From Paenibacillus sp. FSL H7-0357 (GTDB lineage: Bacteria; Bacillota; Bacilli; Paenibacillales; Paenibacillaceae): a DNA stretch of 64,000 nucleotides. The stretch covers positions 2,728,001 to 2,792,000 of the forward strand of contig NZ_CP009241.1 in NCBI RefSeq assembly GCF_000758525.1. The letters are read 5' to 3'. Of this stretch, positions 34,203 through 43,487 are shown one piece after another (position 1 is the first letter of the stretch; every line of letters starts with the position of its first letter). The notes below the pieces were generated by a model. That model was not told the DNA's origin. It did no database searches and saw only the letters and a program-made list of their open reading frames with translations. Position numbers and translations under genes: made by a program.

Positions 34203-35447
34203 ATGAAACGCTTAACGAAGCTGCTATTATGTGCAGCAATCTCTGTAAGCAGCTTTGCCGCTTTGCCTGCTCAGCCGACTCAAGCTGCCCCGGCGGGTGT
34301 CAGCATTATGCTGGACGGATATCCGCTGCCTTTTCCGGTTGAACCTGCGGTGATGAGCGGAACCACGATGGTGCCGTTCCGGGCGATCGCGGAAGCTTTG
34401 GGAATTCCGGTGGTATGGGACCAGGCCGCAAGTAAAATCACAGCAACCACAAGCGGTGCCGCCGGGACCACTAAGGTTATCCTTACACTCGGCAGCAAAA
34501 ATGCAGCGGTGAACGGCGCAACCGTGAAGCTGGCTGTAGCTCCGCAAAATATCCGGGGCACCACGATGATCCCGCTCAGCTTCTTTGGCCAGCAATTTGG
34601 CGCAGCGGTATCCTGGAATCAGGCGAGCAAGACTGTATCGATCACTTCGCCGAAGAAGGATATGTATACGCTTGGGTTTTATGCGCAGGGAGCCTATAGC
34701 GAAGTTTCGCGGATTCCTGATTTTAGCGCGGTCGCCTTTGGGTGGAGCCGGATCGACCGCAGCGGACAATTCACTACAGCCAGTACTGATTTCTGGTGGC
34801 CGAAGGCTGACGGCGATGTGACACCGGAGTCCATCGTCCAGAATGCCGCTGCCGGAGGAACCACGCCTTACCTGATGGTTTATTCCGGGGACAAAGAGCT
34901 GGAGCTGACCAAGAATATGGAAGATCTTGAGCTTCAGCAGAAGACGATTACCAGCATTGTTGATTTGGCTTCACAGAAAGGCTTTAAGGGAATCGGGCTT
35001 GATCTGGAAGGGCTGGGGATGACCGGCGACAAGAAGCTGGTACAGAGCCAATATAATGTTTTTGTCAAAAAATTATCCGTAATGGCGCGGGCGGCAGGTC
35101 TTAAGCTGACCGTAATTCTTCCCCCGCTGAACGGCTCCTACAAAGGGTATGATTATAAGACGCTGGCATCGCTGGCCGATGATTTGGTGATTATGGCTTA
35201 TGCGTATGAGGATGAGTCAGGTCCGGAGCCGATGAACAAAGTGGATGAAGGCATTCGTTTGGCCCTGCAGCAGGTGGATAAAAGTAAGCTGGTGCTCGGA
35301 ATCTCGGTATACAGTGAGAATGCAACTTCCGTCAACGCCAAGATTGGACTGGCCAAACGGTATGGCCTCAAAGGCATCGCCATCTGGCGGCTTGGACTGA
35401 TCGGACAGCCTGTTTGGAATGAGATGAGCAAATCGCTAGAGTTGTAG
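34203..35447 (+). CDS. Secreted stalk-domain protein with GH18-like glycosidase domain
   Basis: This 414-aa exported protein starts at ATG 34203, behind GGAG. The frame is open 22 codons further up without a ribosome site. It has a signal peptide (LTKLLLCAAISVSSFAALPAQPTQA). Residues ~30-135 are a copper-amine-oxidase-like stalk domain (MSGTTMVPFRAIAEALGIPVVWDQ). Residues ~145-414 are a TIM-barrel related to YdhD/SleL-type GH18 (FKGIGLDLEGLGMTGDKKL, AAGLKLTVILPP, DDLVIMAYAYEDE). The DxxDxDxE box is reduced to GIGLDLEGLG, retaining the terminal Glu. A role in cell-wall or spore-cortex turnover is plausible but unproven. Confidence 0.85.
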   Translation: MKRLTKLLLCAAISVSSFAALPAQPTQAAPAGVSIMLDGYPLPFPVEPAVMSGTTMVPFRAIAEALGIPVVWDQAASKITATTSGAAGTTKVILTLGSKNAAVNGATVKLAVAPQNIRGTTMIPLSFFGQQFGAAVSWNQASKTVSITSPKKDMYTLGFYAQGAYSEVSRIPDFSAVAFGWSRIDRSGQFTTASTDFWWPKADGDVTPESIVQNAAAGGTTPYLMVYSGDKELELTKNMEDLELQQKTITSIVDLASQKGFKGIGLDLEGLGMTGDKKLVQSQYNVFVKKLSVMARAAGLKLTVILPPLNGSYKGYDYKTLASLADDLVIMAYAYEDESGPEPMNKVDEGIRLALQQVDKSKLVLGISVYSENATSVNAKIGLAKRYGLKGIAIWRLGLIGQPVWNEMSKSLEL

Positions 35448-35517
35448 AACGGTAGAGTTGCCGGAAATCATAGATTGGATCTGAAGGTTGAAGATGAATG
35501 TTAGTCGGTTTGGAACT

Positions 35518-35548
35518 AGAGGCTGCCCGCCGGGCAGCCTCTTCTTGC
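35518..35548 (+). terminator. Terminator of the stalk/GH18-like gene
   Basis: A perfect 12-bp stem AGAGGCTGCCCG / CGGGCAGCCTCT is followed by TCTT. Confidence 0.85.
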
Positions 35549-35684
35549 TATTTCCAGGGAAGGCAGCAGTGCAGATTGCGTTCTTATACAACAAATATCA
35601 CATTATCTTGAGCTGCAAACCTTTATAATCTCTAAGGTTGACCCTTGAGCAGGATATCTTATTTTTTTAGGAGGCTTATCAAAC

Positions 35685-36638
35685 ATGAGCATGAAATATA
35701 AATCACTGGAGCTGGACAAACCGCTGACGTATGAACTGGAAGGTTTGGAGGTTGGCGTGACCTCGAACTGCAATTTCCGCTGTGATTACTGCTGTGCATA
35801 TAATAGAAACGACGGGCAGAGCATTAATGGCAAGGAGGTTATCCGTATTCTGGAGGAGCTTCCCGGGCTGAAGCGGGTCCGCCTCTCCGGCGGTGAAGTC
35901 ACCTTGAAGTTTCAGGACTGCGTTGAAATTGTATCCTACTGCGCTTCCCGGGGCATCCAGACCCAATTGAACTCCAACGGCAGTCTGCTGAATGCGGAGC
36001 GCATCGAACAACTGGTGTCTGCCGGGCTGACTACGATCCATATCTCGTTCAACTTTACGACAGCGGATGCCTTCTCCCGTTATTACAACATTCATCCAAG
36101 CGTCTATGACAAAATCAGAGAGAACATCACGATGTTCGCCAAGACAAGTGTGGACGTCGTGCTGGAAACGCTGCTGTTCAATGAAACACAGGACAATATG
36201 AAAGAAATCAGCGATCATGTCTACTCTATGGGTGTTAGAACGCACGAGATTCAGAACAGCATCATCATGGGCCATACCGGCTGGAAAGCCATTGCTGCCC
36301 GCGAACAGCTGAAGAATGCAGTGAATGAGCTGATTGAACGCAAAAAAGAAGATACAACGCTCTACTTCACCTGCATGGACCGCTTTATGGAAGCACTTGG
36401 TTTCCAGGAGCAGCTTGGGGTATATTTCCCGCATTGCATAGAAGGCAAGAAACAGCTGCACCTGCATGGCAACGGCGATATTCTGATCTCCGAGCTTTGC
36501 CACCCGGTAATCATCGGCAACATTTATCAGGGAACCTCGTTGAACGAGCTGTACAGCAACATGCCTGAGCCGCTCTCACAGTTTCTGGAGAAGCAGCCTT
36601 GCCCGGCGCTGGACGCTTTGTTTCCGCAAGGCCTATAG
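35685..36638 (+). CDS. Radical SAM protein, standalone
   Basis: This is a 317-aa radical SAM enzyme with TTAGGAGGC at the ribosome site. The [4Fe-4S] motif is CNFRCDYC (CxxxCxxC), followed by a further Cys. RVRLSGGEVTLKF supplies the GGE SAM-binding motif. LNSNGSLLN and TTIHISFNF are the usual strands of a MoaA/PqqE-type barrel. The C-terminal third has additional cysteines (FTCMDRF, FPHCIEG, SELCHPV, QPCPALD), which may bind an auxiliary cluster as in SPASM or Twitch domains. No precursor peptide or partner gene is adjacent, and the substrate is unknown. It is monocistronic. Confidence 0.88.
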   Translation: MSMKYKSLELDKPLTYELEGLEVGVTSNCNFRCDYCCAYNRNDGQSINGKEVIRILEELPGLKRVRLSGGEVTLKFQDCVEIVSYCASRGIQTQLNSNGSLLNAERIEQLVSAGLTTIHISFNFTTADAFSRYYNIHPSVYDKIRENITMFAKTSVDVVLETLLFNETQDNMKEISDHVYSMGVRTHEIQNSIIMGHTGWKAIAAREQLKNAVNELIERKKEDTTLYFTCMDRFMEALGFQEQLGVYFPHCIEGKKQLHLHGNGDILISELCHPVIIGNIYQGTSLNELYSNMPEPLSQFLEKQPCPALDALFPQGL

Positions 36639-36693
36639 AGAGCTGTGACGAACCGGATTCAGCTTGAAAGAGCCGGTTCGGCAGCTCAGCAGC

Positions 36694-36730
36694 AGACAGG
36701 ACCGCGGCATTCCAGCTGCGGTCTGTTTTT
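36694..36730 (+). terminator. Terminator of the radical SAM gene
   Basis: CAG-ACCGC-GC pairs with GC-GCGGT-CTG with small bulges, followed by TTTTT. Confidence 0.75.
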
Positions 36731-36879
36731 GCTGCCGGTTTGATAGATCAGCGTGAGATATTTCTTGTGAATTTCATCCCACAATGAAAACTTTCATGTA
36801 TAATCATCATCATGTGCACTACTAATGCAGAGATACTCTGCAGCTTACCTACATAGACAAAGTTCGGGAGGATTACAAC

Positions 36880-37890
36880 GTGATTTACGGATTTTTACTA
36901 TTGCTGTTGGCTTGTTTTTTCCAGGGCAGCTTTGGACTCGGCATGAAGAAATATCAGCCGTTCTCCTGGGAGGCCTTCTGGACGATCTTCTCGCTGGTGG
37001 GGATTCTGATCATTCCGGTGGTCTGGACATGGATCGAGGTGCCTAATTTCTTCAGCTACATCCGGCAGACCTCCTCTGATGTGCTATGGACCGCCTCTTT
37101 TTGCGGTTTTCTGTGGGGGATCAGCTCCATAATGTTCGGCAAAGCGATTGACTCCATCGGGGTTTCGCTCACTTACGGGGTAAACATGGGCATTTCGGCT
37201 TCCCTGGGCTCATTAATTCCGCTGTTTATCTTTGGAAATATACCTGCTGCGGGTTCGTTCACCGTGCTTCTGATCGGTGCGGCGATTATGCTGGGCGGGG
37301 TTGCAGTCATTACTAAGGCCGGTCTGCTCAAGGAAAAGCTGATTACCGCTTCCGGTCAAGGGACAAGCTCCGGCAGCAGCCTTACCAGAGGATTGATTAT
37401 AGCTTCGGTTGCCGGTCTGGGTTCGGCAGCGATGAATATCGGCTTCTCCTATGCGAATCAGGCTGTGGATATTGCCGTTGCTGACGGAACGGCCAAGATC
37501 AGCGCCAGCCTTATTTCCTGGGTAATTACGTTGTCCGGTGGTTTTGTTGCTAACTTCGCCTATGCGCTCATCCTGCTGATCAAAAACGGCACTTACAGGG
37601 ATTATGTTGCTAAGGGGGCAGGCACCGCCTATGTCAAAGCTTTGGCTACCGCATTAGTCTGGTTTCTGGCACTTGGCTTTTATGCCAAAGCGACAGCTTT
37701 GCTGGGACCGCTTGGCTCCGTGGTCGGCTGGCTCGCCTTTAACGGCTTGTCCTTAATTATCAGTAATGCCTGGGGTCTCAGGGACGGGGAGTGGAAAGGG
37801 TTTGCAGCTCCCAAGAAACTGCTGTTATGGGGCAATGTAATCCTGATTCTGTCCTGGATTGTCGTGGGGATTGCGAATAGCATGGCGTAG
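36880..37890 (+). CDS. RhaT-type sugar/proton symporter
   Basis: This 336-aa membrane protein has about ten helices and starts at GTG 36880, with GGGAGG upstream. It matches the L-rhamnose-proton symporter (RhaT) family along its length. Examples are LLACFFQGSFGLGMKKYQPFSWEAFWTIFSLVGILIIPVVW, GFLWGISSIMFGKAIDSIGVSLTYGVNMGISASLGSLIPL and the terminal NVILILSWIVVGIANSMA. It imports a deoxysugar or related monosaccharide with protons. No rhamnose catabolic gene lies nearby, so the true substrate is open. Confidence 0.85.
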   Translation: MIYGFLLLLLACFFQGSFGLGMKKYQPFSWEAFWTIFSLVGILIIPVVWTWIEVPNFFSYIRQTSSDVLWTASFCGFLWGISSIMFGKAIDSIGVSLTYGVNMGISASLGSLIPLFIFGNIPAAGSFTVLLIGAAIMLGGVAVITKAGLLKEKLITASGQGTSSGSSLTRGLIIASVAGLGSAAMNIGFSYANQAVDIAVADGTAKISASLISWVITLSGGFVANFAYALILLIKNGTYRDYVAKGAGTAYVKALATALVWFLALGFYAKATALLGPLGSVVGWLAFNGLSLIISNAWGLRDGEWKGFAAPKKLLLWGNVILILSWIVVGIANSMA

Positions 37891-37983
37891 TTTTCTGCAA
37901 ATCGCCATGATTAACAGACAGAGGCATCATGAGAATCTGTTAAGATTTCAATAAAGTCTGCAATGTGAAATCTATGGAGAAGG

Positions 37984-38005
37984 CATGTATGCTGCTGCAT
38001 ACATG
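37984..38005 (+). promoter_or_regulatory. Perfect hairpin ahead of the BASS transporter gene
   Basis: CATGTATGC-TGCT-GCATACATG is a perfect 9-bp inverted repeat ending right at the AAGGTAGAAG ribosome-site region of the gene at 38019. It may be an operator or a hairpin affecting translation initiation. Confidence 0.45.
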
Positions 38006-38018
38006 AAGGTAGAAGAAC

Positions 38019-39044
38019 ATGCTCAATGGAATAAGGAATGGATTGCTGCGTTCCAATACGCTGCTGGAAAAAATAATGCCGCTGCTGACACCGGCTGCTA
38101 TCGCGTTTGGCGTTCTGAACGAGAGCAGGCTTCTGCCTTTTACCTGGCTGGTGCCGTGGATATTTGCCTTCATGACACTGATTGGCAGTCTCAAGTCTAA
38201 TTTTCGTGATTTGCTGGCCGTACTGCTCAAACCGCAGAAGCTGATTATTCTGATGGTCATTTTGCATGTGGTCATGCCGCTGATCGGCTGGGTTGCGGCG
38301 AAGGCTTTTTTTCCGGGCGACCCCTATACGGTTACGGGTTATGTACTGTTGTTCGCTATTCCGACTGGAGTCGTCAGCGTGGTCTGGGTATCCATGCACG
38401 GCGGCAATGTGGCACTTACACTGGCGCTGATTCTCATTGATACCTTGCTGTCACCGCTGATCGTACCGGGTACACTGCATCTGCTAATGGGGGCAAGCGT
38501 GGAAATCCAGCTCGGGGAAATGATGAAGGGACTGCTGTGGATGGTCGTATTGCCTTCTCTGGCGGGGATGCTGCTGAATCAATGGACAAAGGGAACGGCC
38601 GGCAAAGTGTACGGTCCGCCGCTGGCTCCATTTGTCAAAGTGGGGCTTTTTATCGTCGTATCGATTAACGGTGCCAGTATTGCCCGGTATTTAAAGCATC
38701 CGGACGGCAAACTCGCGCTGATCCTGTTCGTCACCTTTGGAACGGTTGTGCTTGGGTATGTGATCGGAGCCTTGGTGTCACGCCGCCTTCACTGGGATTA
38801 CGAAAATTCGGTGGCCGTGCAGTTTAACTCCGGGATGCGTAACCTGAGCGCGGGGGCTGTGCTGGCGGTGAAGTATTTCCCTCCCGCTGTGGCGCTCCCG
38901 GTCATTTCCGGGATGCTCTTCCAGCAGATTCTGGCCGCATGCTCAGGATTTGTAATCCGCAGCAGGATGAGACGCATGCAATCCGAAGATGCTGTAGCAC
39001 AGTCAACCTCAACATCTCCAACGGAAACGACGATCTCCTCATAG
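38019..39044 (+). CDS. Bile acid:sodium symporter (BASS) family transporter
   Basis: This 341-aa membrane protein has nine to ten helices of the SBF/BASS fold. The two discontinuous-helix regions are visible as YVLLFAIPTGVVSVVWVSMHGGNVALTLALILIDTLLSPLIVPG and SVAVQFNSGMRNLSAGAVLAVKYFPPAVALPVISGM. The second, with NSGMRNLS, resembles the sodium/substrate-binding crossover. Bacterial members take up organic anions such as ketoacids or pantothenate-like compounds. The ligand is not determinable. The C-terminus is a Ser/Thr-rich tail. It is monocistronic, 130 bp after the RhaT-like gene. Confidence 0.85.
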   Translation: MLNGIRNGLLRSNTLLEKIMPLLTPAAIAFGVLNESRLLPFTWLVPWIFAFMTLIGSLKSNFRDLLAVLLKPQKLIILMVILHVVMPLIGWVAAKAFFPGDPYTVTGYVLLFAIPTGVVSVVWVSMHGGNVALTLALILIDTLLSPLIVPGTLHLLMGASVEIQLGEMMKGLLWMVVLPSLAGMLLNQWTKGTAGKVYGPPLAPFVKVGLFIVVSINGASIARYLKHPDGKLALILFVTFGTVVLGYVIGALVSRRLHWDYENSVAVQFNSGMRNLSAGAVLAVKYFPPAVALPVISGMLFQQILAACSGFVIRSRMRRMQSEDAVAQSTSTSPTETTISS

Positions 39045-39275
39045 AAGCATTATAACGATAAGCAGGCGGAATAACTTTCCGGCCTGCTTTTTTTGAGTAG
39101 CAATAAAAATGATACTAAAAAACTATTTTTTCGACGAAATACGCTATTATTTTCTGAAATTCTACATCTAATCTTCACTGTTTTCTTAGGGAGACCGATA
39201 ATAAGTGTAACAAATTACATAGAAATAGGAAGATAACCAGGACTATAAGACCAGTATGAAAGGACGTAGAAATTA

Positions 39276-41309
39276 ATGAAAATTCGTATGAAGCTGTCAG
39301 TTATGATGATTGCCGTTACCCTGCTTTCTACTGTAATCATGGGGGCTTTCACGTATTACAAATCCACCAACACCATTCTGGGCCTTACCGAATCTGCAAT
39401 GAAGCAAGTCAACACCAATAAAGCGGAAACCATAGCGGCGATGATTGATAAAGAGAAACGCAGTATGGCTCTGGTGGCCGGACAGACCGAAATTATTGAA
39501 CTGCTGCAACAAAACAAAACCGGCGGCATAGCAGATGGAGATACGCTGCAGGCCGAAGTGAACACCAAGCTGCAAGGCATCGTGAAGGATGCCGGCAATC
39601 TTGAACATATATTTGTATCCGATATGAAGGGGATTGCGGTAGCAGATAGCGACACGGCGCTGGTGGGTACGGATTTCAGCGAAAGAAGTTATGCAAAGCG
39701 CGTGATTGAGACCGGTGCCCCCGTCATCAGTGAAACTTTGAAATCGAAAGCTACAGGGGCTTATGTTGTGGCGTTTGTACATCCGGTGACCAGCGGCGGC
39801 CAAATGATCGGCTTTGTCGCCTCGGCTGTCAATGCGAACAGTATTATCAAATACTTGTCCGGTGCCAATGTGGCAAATGCGCCTTCCTCGTACGCCTATC
39901 TGGTAGATGAGACCGGAAACATGCTGTATCATCCCGATGAGACGAAGATTGGATTGCCTGTCGAGAATGATCAGATCAAGGCTGTTGTGGAACGTGTGAA
40001 AGCCGGAGAGAAGGTTGAAGACGGCAAAGTGCAGTACAGCATCGGTGATGCGGAGAAAAAAGCTGCTTATACCGTCATTCCCGAAACGAACTGGACACTG
40101 GTGCTTACTGGTGATGTCGGGGAGGTCATGCAGCCTGTAGACAATATGACGCATTATATTATCCTGCTGGGTCTGGGGAGTCTGCTGCTGACTCTGATTA
40201 TTGGACTGCTTGTCGCCGGCAGAATTTCTTCCCCGATCATAAAGCTGACAGAGATGATTAACCAGACCGCTAAGCTGGAACTCAAATACGATGCGCAGTA
40301 TGAGTATCTGTTGAAGAACAAAGATGAAACTGGAATCATTGCTAAAGCCATGTTCCATACCCGCGCTGTGCTCCGGGAAATGGCTGAAAGCCTGATCACC
40401 ATCTCCACGAAGGTGCTGGACAATGCGGAAACGCTGGAGAAGCTGTCCATTGATGTCAGAGAGAATGCACATGACAATTCAGCCACGACGGAGCAGCTGT
40501 CGGCAGGTATGGAAGAGACGGCAGCTTCAACAGAAGAGATGACAGCAGCGATTCATGAAATCGAGAACAATGTCCGAATGATCTCCGGAAAGGTCAAGGA
40601 AGGGACGGAAGTGACCAGCCAAATTATCGAGCGGGCACTGGTGCTGCAGCATGACGCCGTGCAGTCTACGGATAATGCCAAGCGGATTTACGAATCGGTG
40701 CGTATCGAAATGGAGAAGGCGATTGAGCAGTCGGGCGCGATCAATGAAATCAATCTCCTGGCAGATACCATTCTGTCGATTACCAGCCAGACCAATCTGC
40801 TTGCCTTAAATGCGGCGATTGAAGCTGCCCGCGCGGGTGAAGCAGGGCGGGGATTTGCGGTAGTTGCGGGAGAAATCCGCAAGCTGGCTGAGAAATCCTC
40901 CGAAACGGCAGCGGGAATTCAGGATGTCGTCAAGAATGTATACTCTTCTGTAGAGCAGATGAAAGAGAATTCCGAAGCCATGCTTACGTTTATTGACCAC
41001 AATGTGCTGGGTGATTATGAGCGCCTGACAGAGGTCAGCGAGCAGTACAACAGTGACGCCTCCATCATCAACACGCTCATGAACCAGTTCGAGGAGTCCG
41101 CAGATCACTTGGACCAGACGGTATCAAGCATCGCGATTGCGGTTAATGAGGTGGCAGCTACTGTCAATGAAGGTGCAATCGGCGTGCAGGATATTGCCGA
41201 GAAGACGGCGGATATTGTAGAGAAGACATTCCATGAGGCGACGATGGCCGATGAAAATACGCAAAGTGCCAAAGCGCTTCAGGGACTGGTGGAGAAATTT
41301 AAAATATAA
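39276..41309 (+). CDS. Methyl-accepting chemotaxis protein (chemoreceptor 3, dCache type)
   Basis: This 677-aa chemoreceptor has AAGGA 10 bases before ATG 39276. It has a first membrane helix ([21 protein letters not shown]). A ~250-residue double-Cache sensor (dCache_1) follows, with [25 protein letters not shown] and [23 protein letters not shown]. The second helix is [23 protein letters not shown], followed by a HAMP-like linker. The signalling coiled coil has tip [38 protein letters not shown]. dCache domains bind amino acids, organic acids or polyamines. A sigma-D-like ACCGATAA lies at 39194 but has no matching -35. Transcription ends at a strong terminator. Confidence 0.94.
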   Translation: MKIRMKLSVMMIAVTLLSTVIMGAFTYYKSTNTILGLTESAMKQVNTNKAETIAAMIDKEKRSMALVAGQTEIIELLQQNKTGGIADGDTLQAEVNTKLQGIVKDAGNLEHIFVSDMKGIAVADSDTALVGTDFSERSYAKRVIETGAPVISETLKSKATGAYVVAFVHPVTSGGQMIGFVASAVNANSIIKYLSGANVANAPSSYAYLVDETGNMLYHPDETKIGLPVENDQIKAVVERVKAGEKVEDGKVQYSIGDAEKKAAYTVIPETNWTLVLTGDVGEVMQPVDNMTHYIILLGLGSLLLTLIIGLLVAGRISSPIIKLTEMINQTAKLELKYDAQYEYLLKNKDETGIIAKAMFHTRAVLREMAESLITISTKVLDNAETLEKLSIDVRENAHDNSATTEQLSAGMEETAASTEEMTAAIHEIENNVRMISGKVKEGTEVTSQIIERALVLQHDAVQSTDNAKRIYESVRIEMEKAIEQSGAINEINLLADTILSITSQTNLLALNAAIEAARAGEAGRGFAVVAGEIRKLAEKSSETAAGIQDVVKNVYSSVEQMKENSEAMLTFIDHNVLGDYERLTEVSEQYNSDASIINTLMNQFEESADHLDQTVSSIAIAVNEVAATVNEGAIGVQDIAEKTADIVEKTFHEATMADENTQSAKALQGLVEKFKI

Positions 41310-41321
41310 AGCTATAACTTA

Positions 41322-41354
41322 GGCCCCGCCGCACACTGGCGGGGTTCTTTTTTT
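41322..41354 (+). terminator. Terminator of chemoreceptor 3
   Basis: CCCCGCC pairs with GGCGGGG across GCACACT, followed by TTC TTTTTTTT. Confidence 0.88.
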
Positions 41355-41450
41355 TGTTCATCATCATTACATCTATTGATAGGTTCATCCTTTTTTGGAC
41401 CATACTATGGATAGGATACAGCTGTGCAGCCGCTGATATGGGGGGATGTA

Positions 41451-42800
41451 ATGATTAAGATAACGCTCGGGGACGAAGAGAAGGGATACAGCCATAATCA
41501 AGCAGAGTTGAATGGGGATGGCGTAAGATTAGCGTTTCCCCTGTTAACCGTTAATGATAGAGAAACGCGCAGGCTGGATCAGCTCCGGCTTATGCAGGAG
41601 AGCTTTCTGCTGCAGATGGTCCGGGAAGAGTGGCTCAGTCCGGAGAAGGTGAAACAACGGCTGCGGCAGCTACAGCTCCATCCGCTGGCCGATGAGGGAG
41701 TGAAGCTGCAATGTGCAGCCGTAGAGCTGCAGATTCCGGCAGGAGAAATAGGAGAGCCACGGAAGCGCCGGAATCAGCTTTATAAGGATTTCCAGCAGAT
41801 ATGCCGCAGGACGGCTGCAGGGTCGAAGGGCGTGTATTCGTTCTGCGATACCGGAAGCATTAGCCCGGTAATGTATTTCTTGATTGTCATGAAAGACAAT
41901 GCGTCACATAAGGCTGACAGAGCTGAGCACTTCGCCAGAGAGCTTGAGCAGAATGTCGAGCACGGATTGAGGCTGGGAATTGCCGCAGGAATCGGTGCAG
42001 AGATCAAAGGACTGAAGCGGTTAAAGAACGGCTATGCCTCGTGTTTACTGGCTTTAAGCGGGAGCCGGAGCGCTATTCCCGGCAGCGGCACAGGGCTGGT
42101 TCTCCAGAGCCGTGCCGCTGACCGGCTGACTGCATTCAGCCAGGCGACGGAACAGAGGCTGACGTTGAGTCTGGAACAGCCAGCTAGTGCTGCTTTCCGC
42201 CTGGAGCTGGATTCGTTGTTCACTCTGGAGGACGATGCGGCTTCTCAACTGGAGGTTTGCCGCTTTTTGGCGCAGCGTACGCTGCTGATTCTAGGTGGAG
42301 CTGCGGGGAAATTTGAATACGGCGGCACAACGCTCCAAAAATATTTATGGAACAGCCAAATGACCCTTGCCGCCTGCACATCGAGTGAACATGCAAAGGA
42401 ATTGCTGCAGGAACTGGGACAGCTAGTCATGGCGGAAGTGAGAAGGACGCAGGCATCCGGTGGAAGAGAGCTGGCCGAGGCTATCAGGAAATACGTGAAG
42501 GAACATTTTGCCTGCGACTTGAAAGCTCCATCTCTTGCAGCGTTATTTCATGTATCTGAGGCCGAGCTCAGCCGGTTATTCAAAATGCATGTTGGCATTC
42601 CTTTGAACGACTATGTCACTAAATTGAGAATGGCCCAGGCTGAGCAGCAGCTGCGGGAAAATGCACTGAAATGCTCTGAGATCGCAATGCTGGCAGGTTA
42701 TTCCGTGGCAGACGAATTTATAAGCGCCTTCAAGAAGTACAGCGGCAGAAATCCCAAGGACTACCGGGAGTGGTACTTGAAGAGACAGATGAAGGTATAG
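41451..42800 (+). CDS. AraC-family regulator with YesN-like middle region but no receiver domain
   Basis: This is a 449-aa DNA-binding regulator. ATG 41451 follows GGGGGGATG. An upstream in-frame ATG at 41424 has no ribosome site. The C-terminal ~100 residues are an AraC double HTH (LKAPSLAALFHVSEAELSRLFKMHVGIPLNDY ... SEIAMLAGYSVADEFISAFKKYSGRNPKDY). The N-terminal ~330 residues resemble the linker region of YesN-type response regulators, but the aspartate-bearing receiver domain is absent. How it is signalled is unknown. A hairpin follows directly (AGGCCTTC/GAAGGCCT, 42803-42832). Downstream lies the CD3324 leader. Confidence 0.82.
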   Translation: MIKITLGDEEKGYSHNQAELNGDGVRLAFPLLTVNDRETRRLDQLRLMQESFLLQMVREEWLSPEKVKQRLRQLQLHPLADEGVKLQCAAVELQIPAGEIGEPRKRRNQLYKDFQQICRRTAAGSKGVYSFCDTGSISPVMYFLIVMKDNASHKADRAEHFARELEQNVEHGLRLGIAAGIGAEIKGLKRLKNGYASCLLALSGSRSAIPGSGTGLVLQSRAADRLTAFSQATEQRLTLSLEQPASAAFRLELDSLFTLEDDAASQLEVCRFLAQRTLLILGGAAGKFEYGGTTLQKYLWNSQMTLAACTSSEHAKELLQELGQLVMAEVRRTQASGGRELAEAIRKYVKEHFACDLKAPSLAALFHVSEAELSRLFKMHVGIPLNDYVTKLRMAQAEQQLRENALKCSEIAMLAGYSVADEFISAFKKYSGRNPKDYREWYLKRQMKV

Positions 42801-42909
42801 TAAGGCCTTCTTCAAAAAGGAGGTGAAGGCCTGCGTCTTCATCTTCAAGTCATTTTATGGTAAATTAAATGTAAGCATTGCCGGATTTGAGCAGAAGGGA
42901 GACAGGACC

Positions 42910-42954
42910 ATGACAAGTTTCGGCACACAGCTCTATGCAAAGTCTATAGATTAA
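42910..42954 (+). CDS. Leader peptide of the CD3324-family gene (14 residues)
   Basis: ATG 42910 follows AAGGGAG (42895-42901) with 8-base spacing and encodes MTSFGTQLYAKSID before TAA. The codons for residues ~6-13 form two consecutive pairing arms, 42927-42936 and 42937-42949. Each has its own perfect complement downstream. This overlap of a short translated ORF with competing stems is the hallmark of translational attenuation. The stall signal is unknown, and it matches no erm or cat leader I remember. Confidence 0.7.
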   Translation: MTSFGTQLYAKSID

Positions 42955-43071
42955 CAACCGCGGTTGTTTGTATAGAGCTGTAAGCAGATTACCGCATAAG
43001 TTATCTTGTAGAAGATAATGGTTTCTCCTATAGACTTTGCTCCCTTAAAACGTTTACTAATTTTAAGGAGC
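42927..43071 (+). promoter_or_regulatory. Candidate translational attenuator with SD-sequestering hairpin
   Basis: Pairings seen are as follows. ACAGCTCTAT (42927-42936) pairs with ATAGAGCTGT (42972-42981), enclosing the 16-bp palindrome AACAACCGCGGTTGTT (42953-42968). GCAAAGTCTATAG (42937-42949) pairs with CTATAGACTTTGC (43028-43040), a perfect 13-bp match incompatible with the first helix. TTATCTT/AAGATAA lies at 43001-43018. GCTCCCTTAAAA (43039-43050) pairs with TTTTAAGGAGC (43061-43071), which buries the AAGGAG ribosome site of the next gene. Confidence 0.75.
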
Positions 43072-43081
43072 GGGCTATAAA

Positions 43082-43348
43082 ATGAAATATGTTAACGCAG
43101 ATGTGATTCTGCCGGAAGTATTGCTGAAGGAAATTCAGAAATATATTCACGGTGGAATGCTCTATATTCCGAAGCCTGAAGGCGTGCGGAAGAAATGGGG
43201 CGAGAATTCGGGCAGCCGAATGTATCTGACAGCGAGAAACAATGAAATCAGGGAGCAGCATGCCGGCGGAGCTACCGCCCGTGAACTTTCTGAGCAATTT
43301 TGTCTGTCATACGACAGCATCAAAAAAATTATCTACTGTAAAAAATAG
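43082..43348 (+). CDS. CD3324-family small DNA-binding-like protein
   Basis: This is an 88-aa protein of the CD3324 family, which resembles the Mor transcription-activator fold. It begins MKYVNADVILPEVLLKEIQKYI (dimerisation-type helix). It has a basic G-V-R-K-K-W-G-E turn and a C-terminal helix-turn-helix (NNEIREQHAGGATARELSEQFCLSYDSIKKIIYCKK). Its AAGGAG (43065-43070) lies within a stable hairpin, and a leader ORF precedes it, so translation should be conditional. A Mor-like role in binding DNA is an inference. No target is known. Confidence 0.85.
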   Translation: MKYVNADVILPEVLLKEIQKYIHGGMLYIPKPEGVRKKWGENSGSRMYLTARNNEIREQHAGGATARELSEQFCLSYDSIKKIIYCKK

Positions 43349-43360
43349 ATTCACAAAATG

Positions 43361-43393
43361 CCGTATGGGATGAACAGTCCGATGCGGTTTTTT
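43361..43393 (+). terminator. Terminator of the CD3324-family gene
   Basis: CCGTAT-GGA pairs with TCC-ATGCGG (one wobble, one bulge), followed by TTTTTT. Confidence 0.78.
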
Positions 43394-43487
43394 GTGTGCA
43401 ATAATCTCTTTATAAGAGTTGTCTATATATTAGCAAAGCAGCGCTGCCATTATAATAAACGGACATATTCGTTAAGGAGGAAAAATA

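Noticed and set aside
37985..38200. 71-codon ORF at the start of the BASS transporter gene
   Set aside because: It overlaps the transporter out of frame and begins inside a perfect hairpin. It is treated as a shadow.
39168..39201. Sigma-D promoter for chemoreceptor 3
   Set aside because: ACCGATAA at 39194 is a good -10 element, but no TAAA-like -35 lies 14-16 bp upstream.
42803..42832. Hairpin AGGCCTTC/GAAGGCCT as terminator of the AraC gene
   Set aside because: The stem is perfect but there is no T run after it, so it is not called a terminator. It may be part of the downstream leader.
42823..42954. Longer ORF from GTG 42823 in frame with the CD3324 leader peptide
   Set aside because: It has an AAGGAGG-like sequence and stays open, but the start lies in the hairpin after the AraC gene. 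The internal ATG 42910 has its own well-spaced ribosome site, so the short leader is preferred. The longer form is not excluded.
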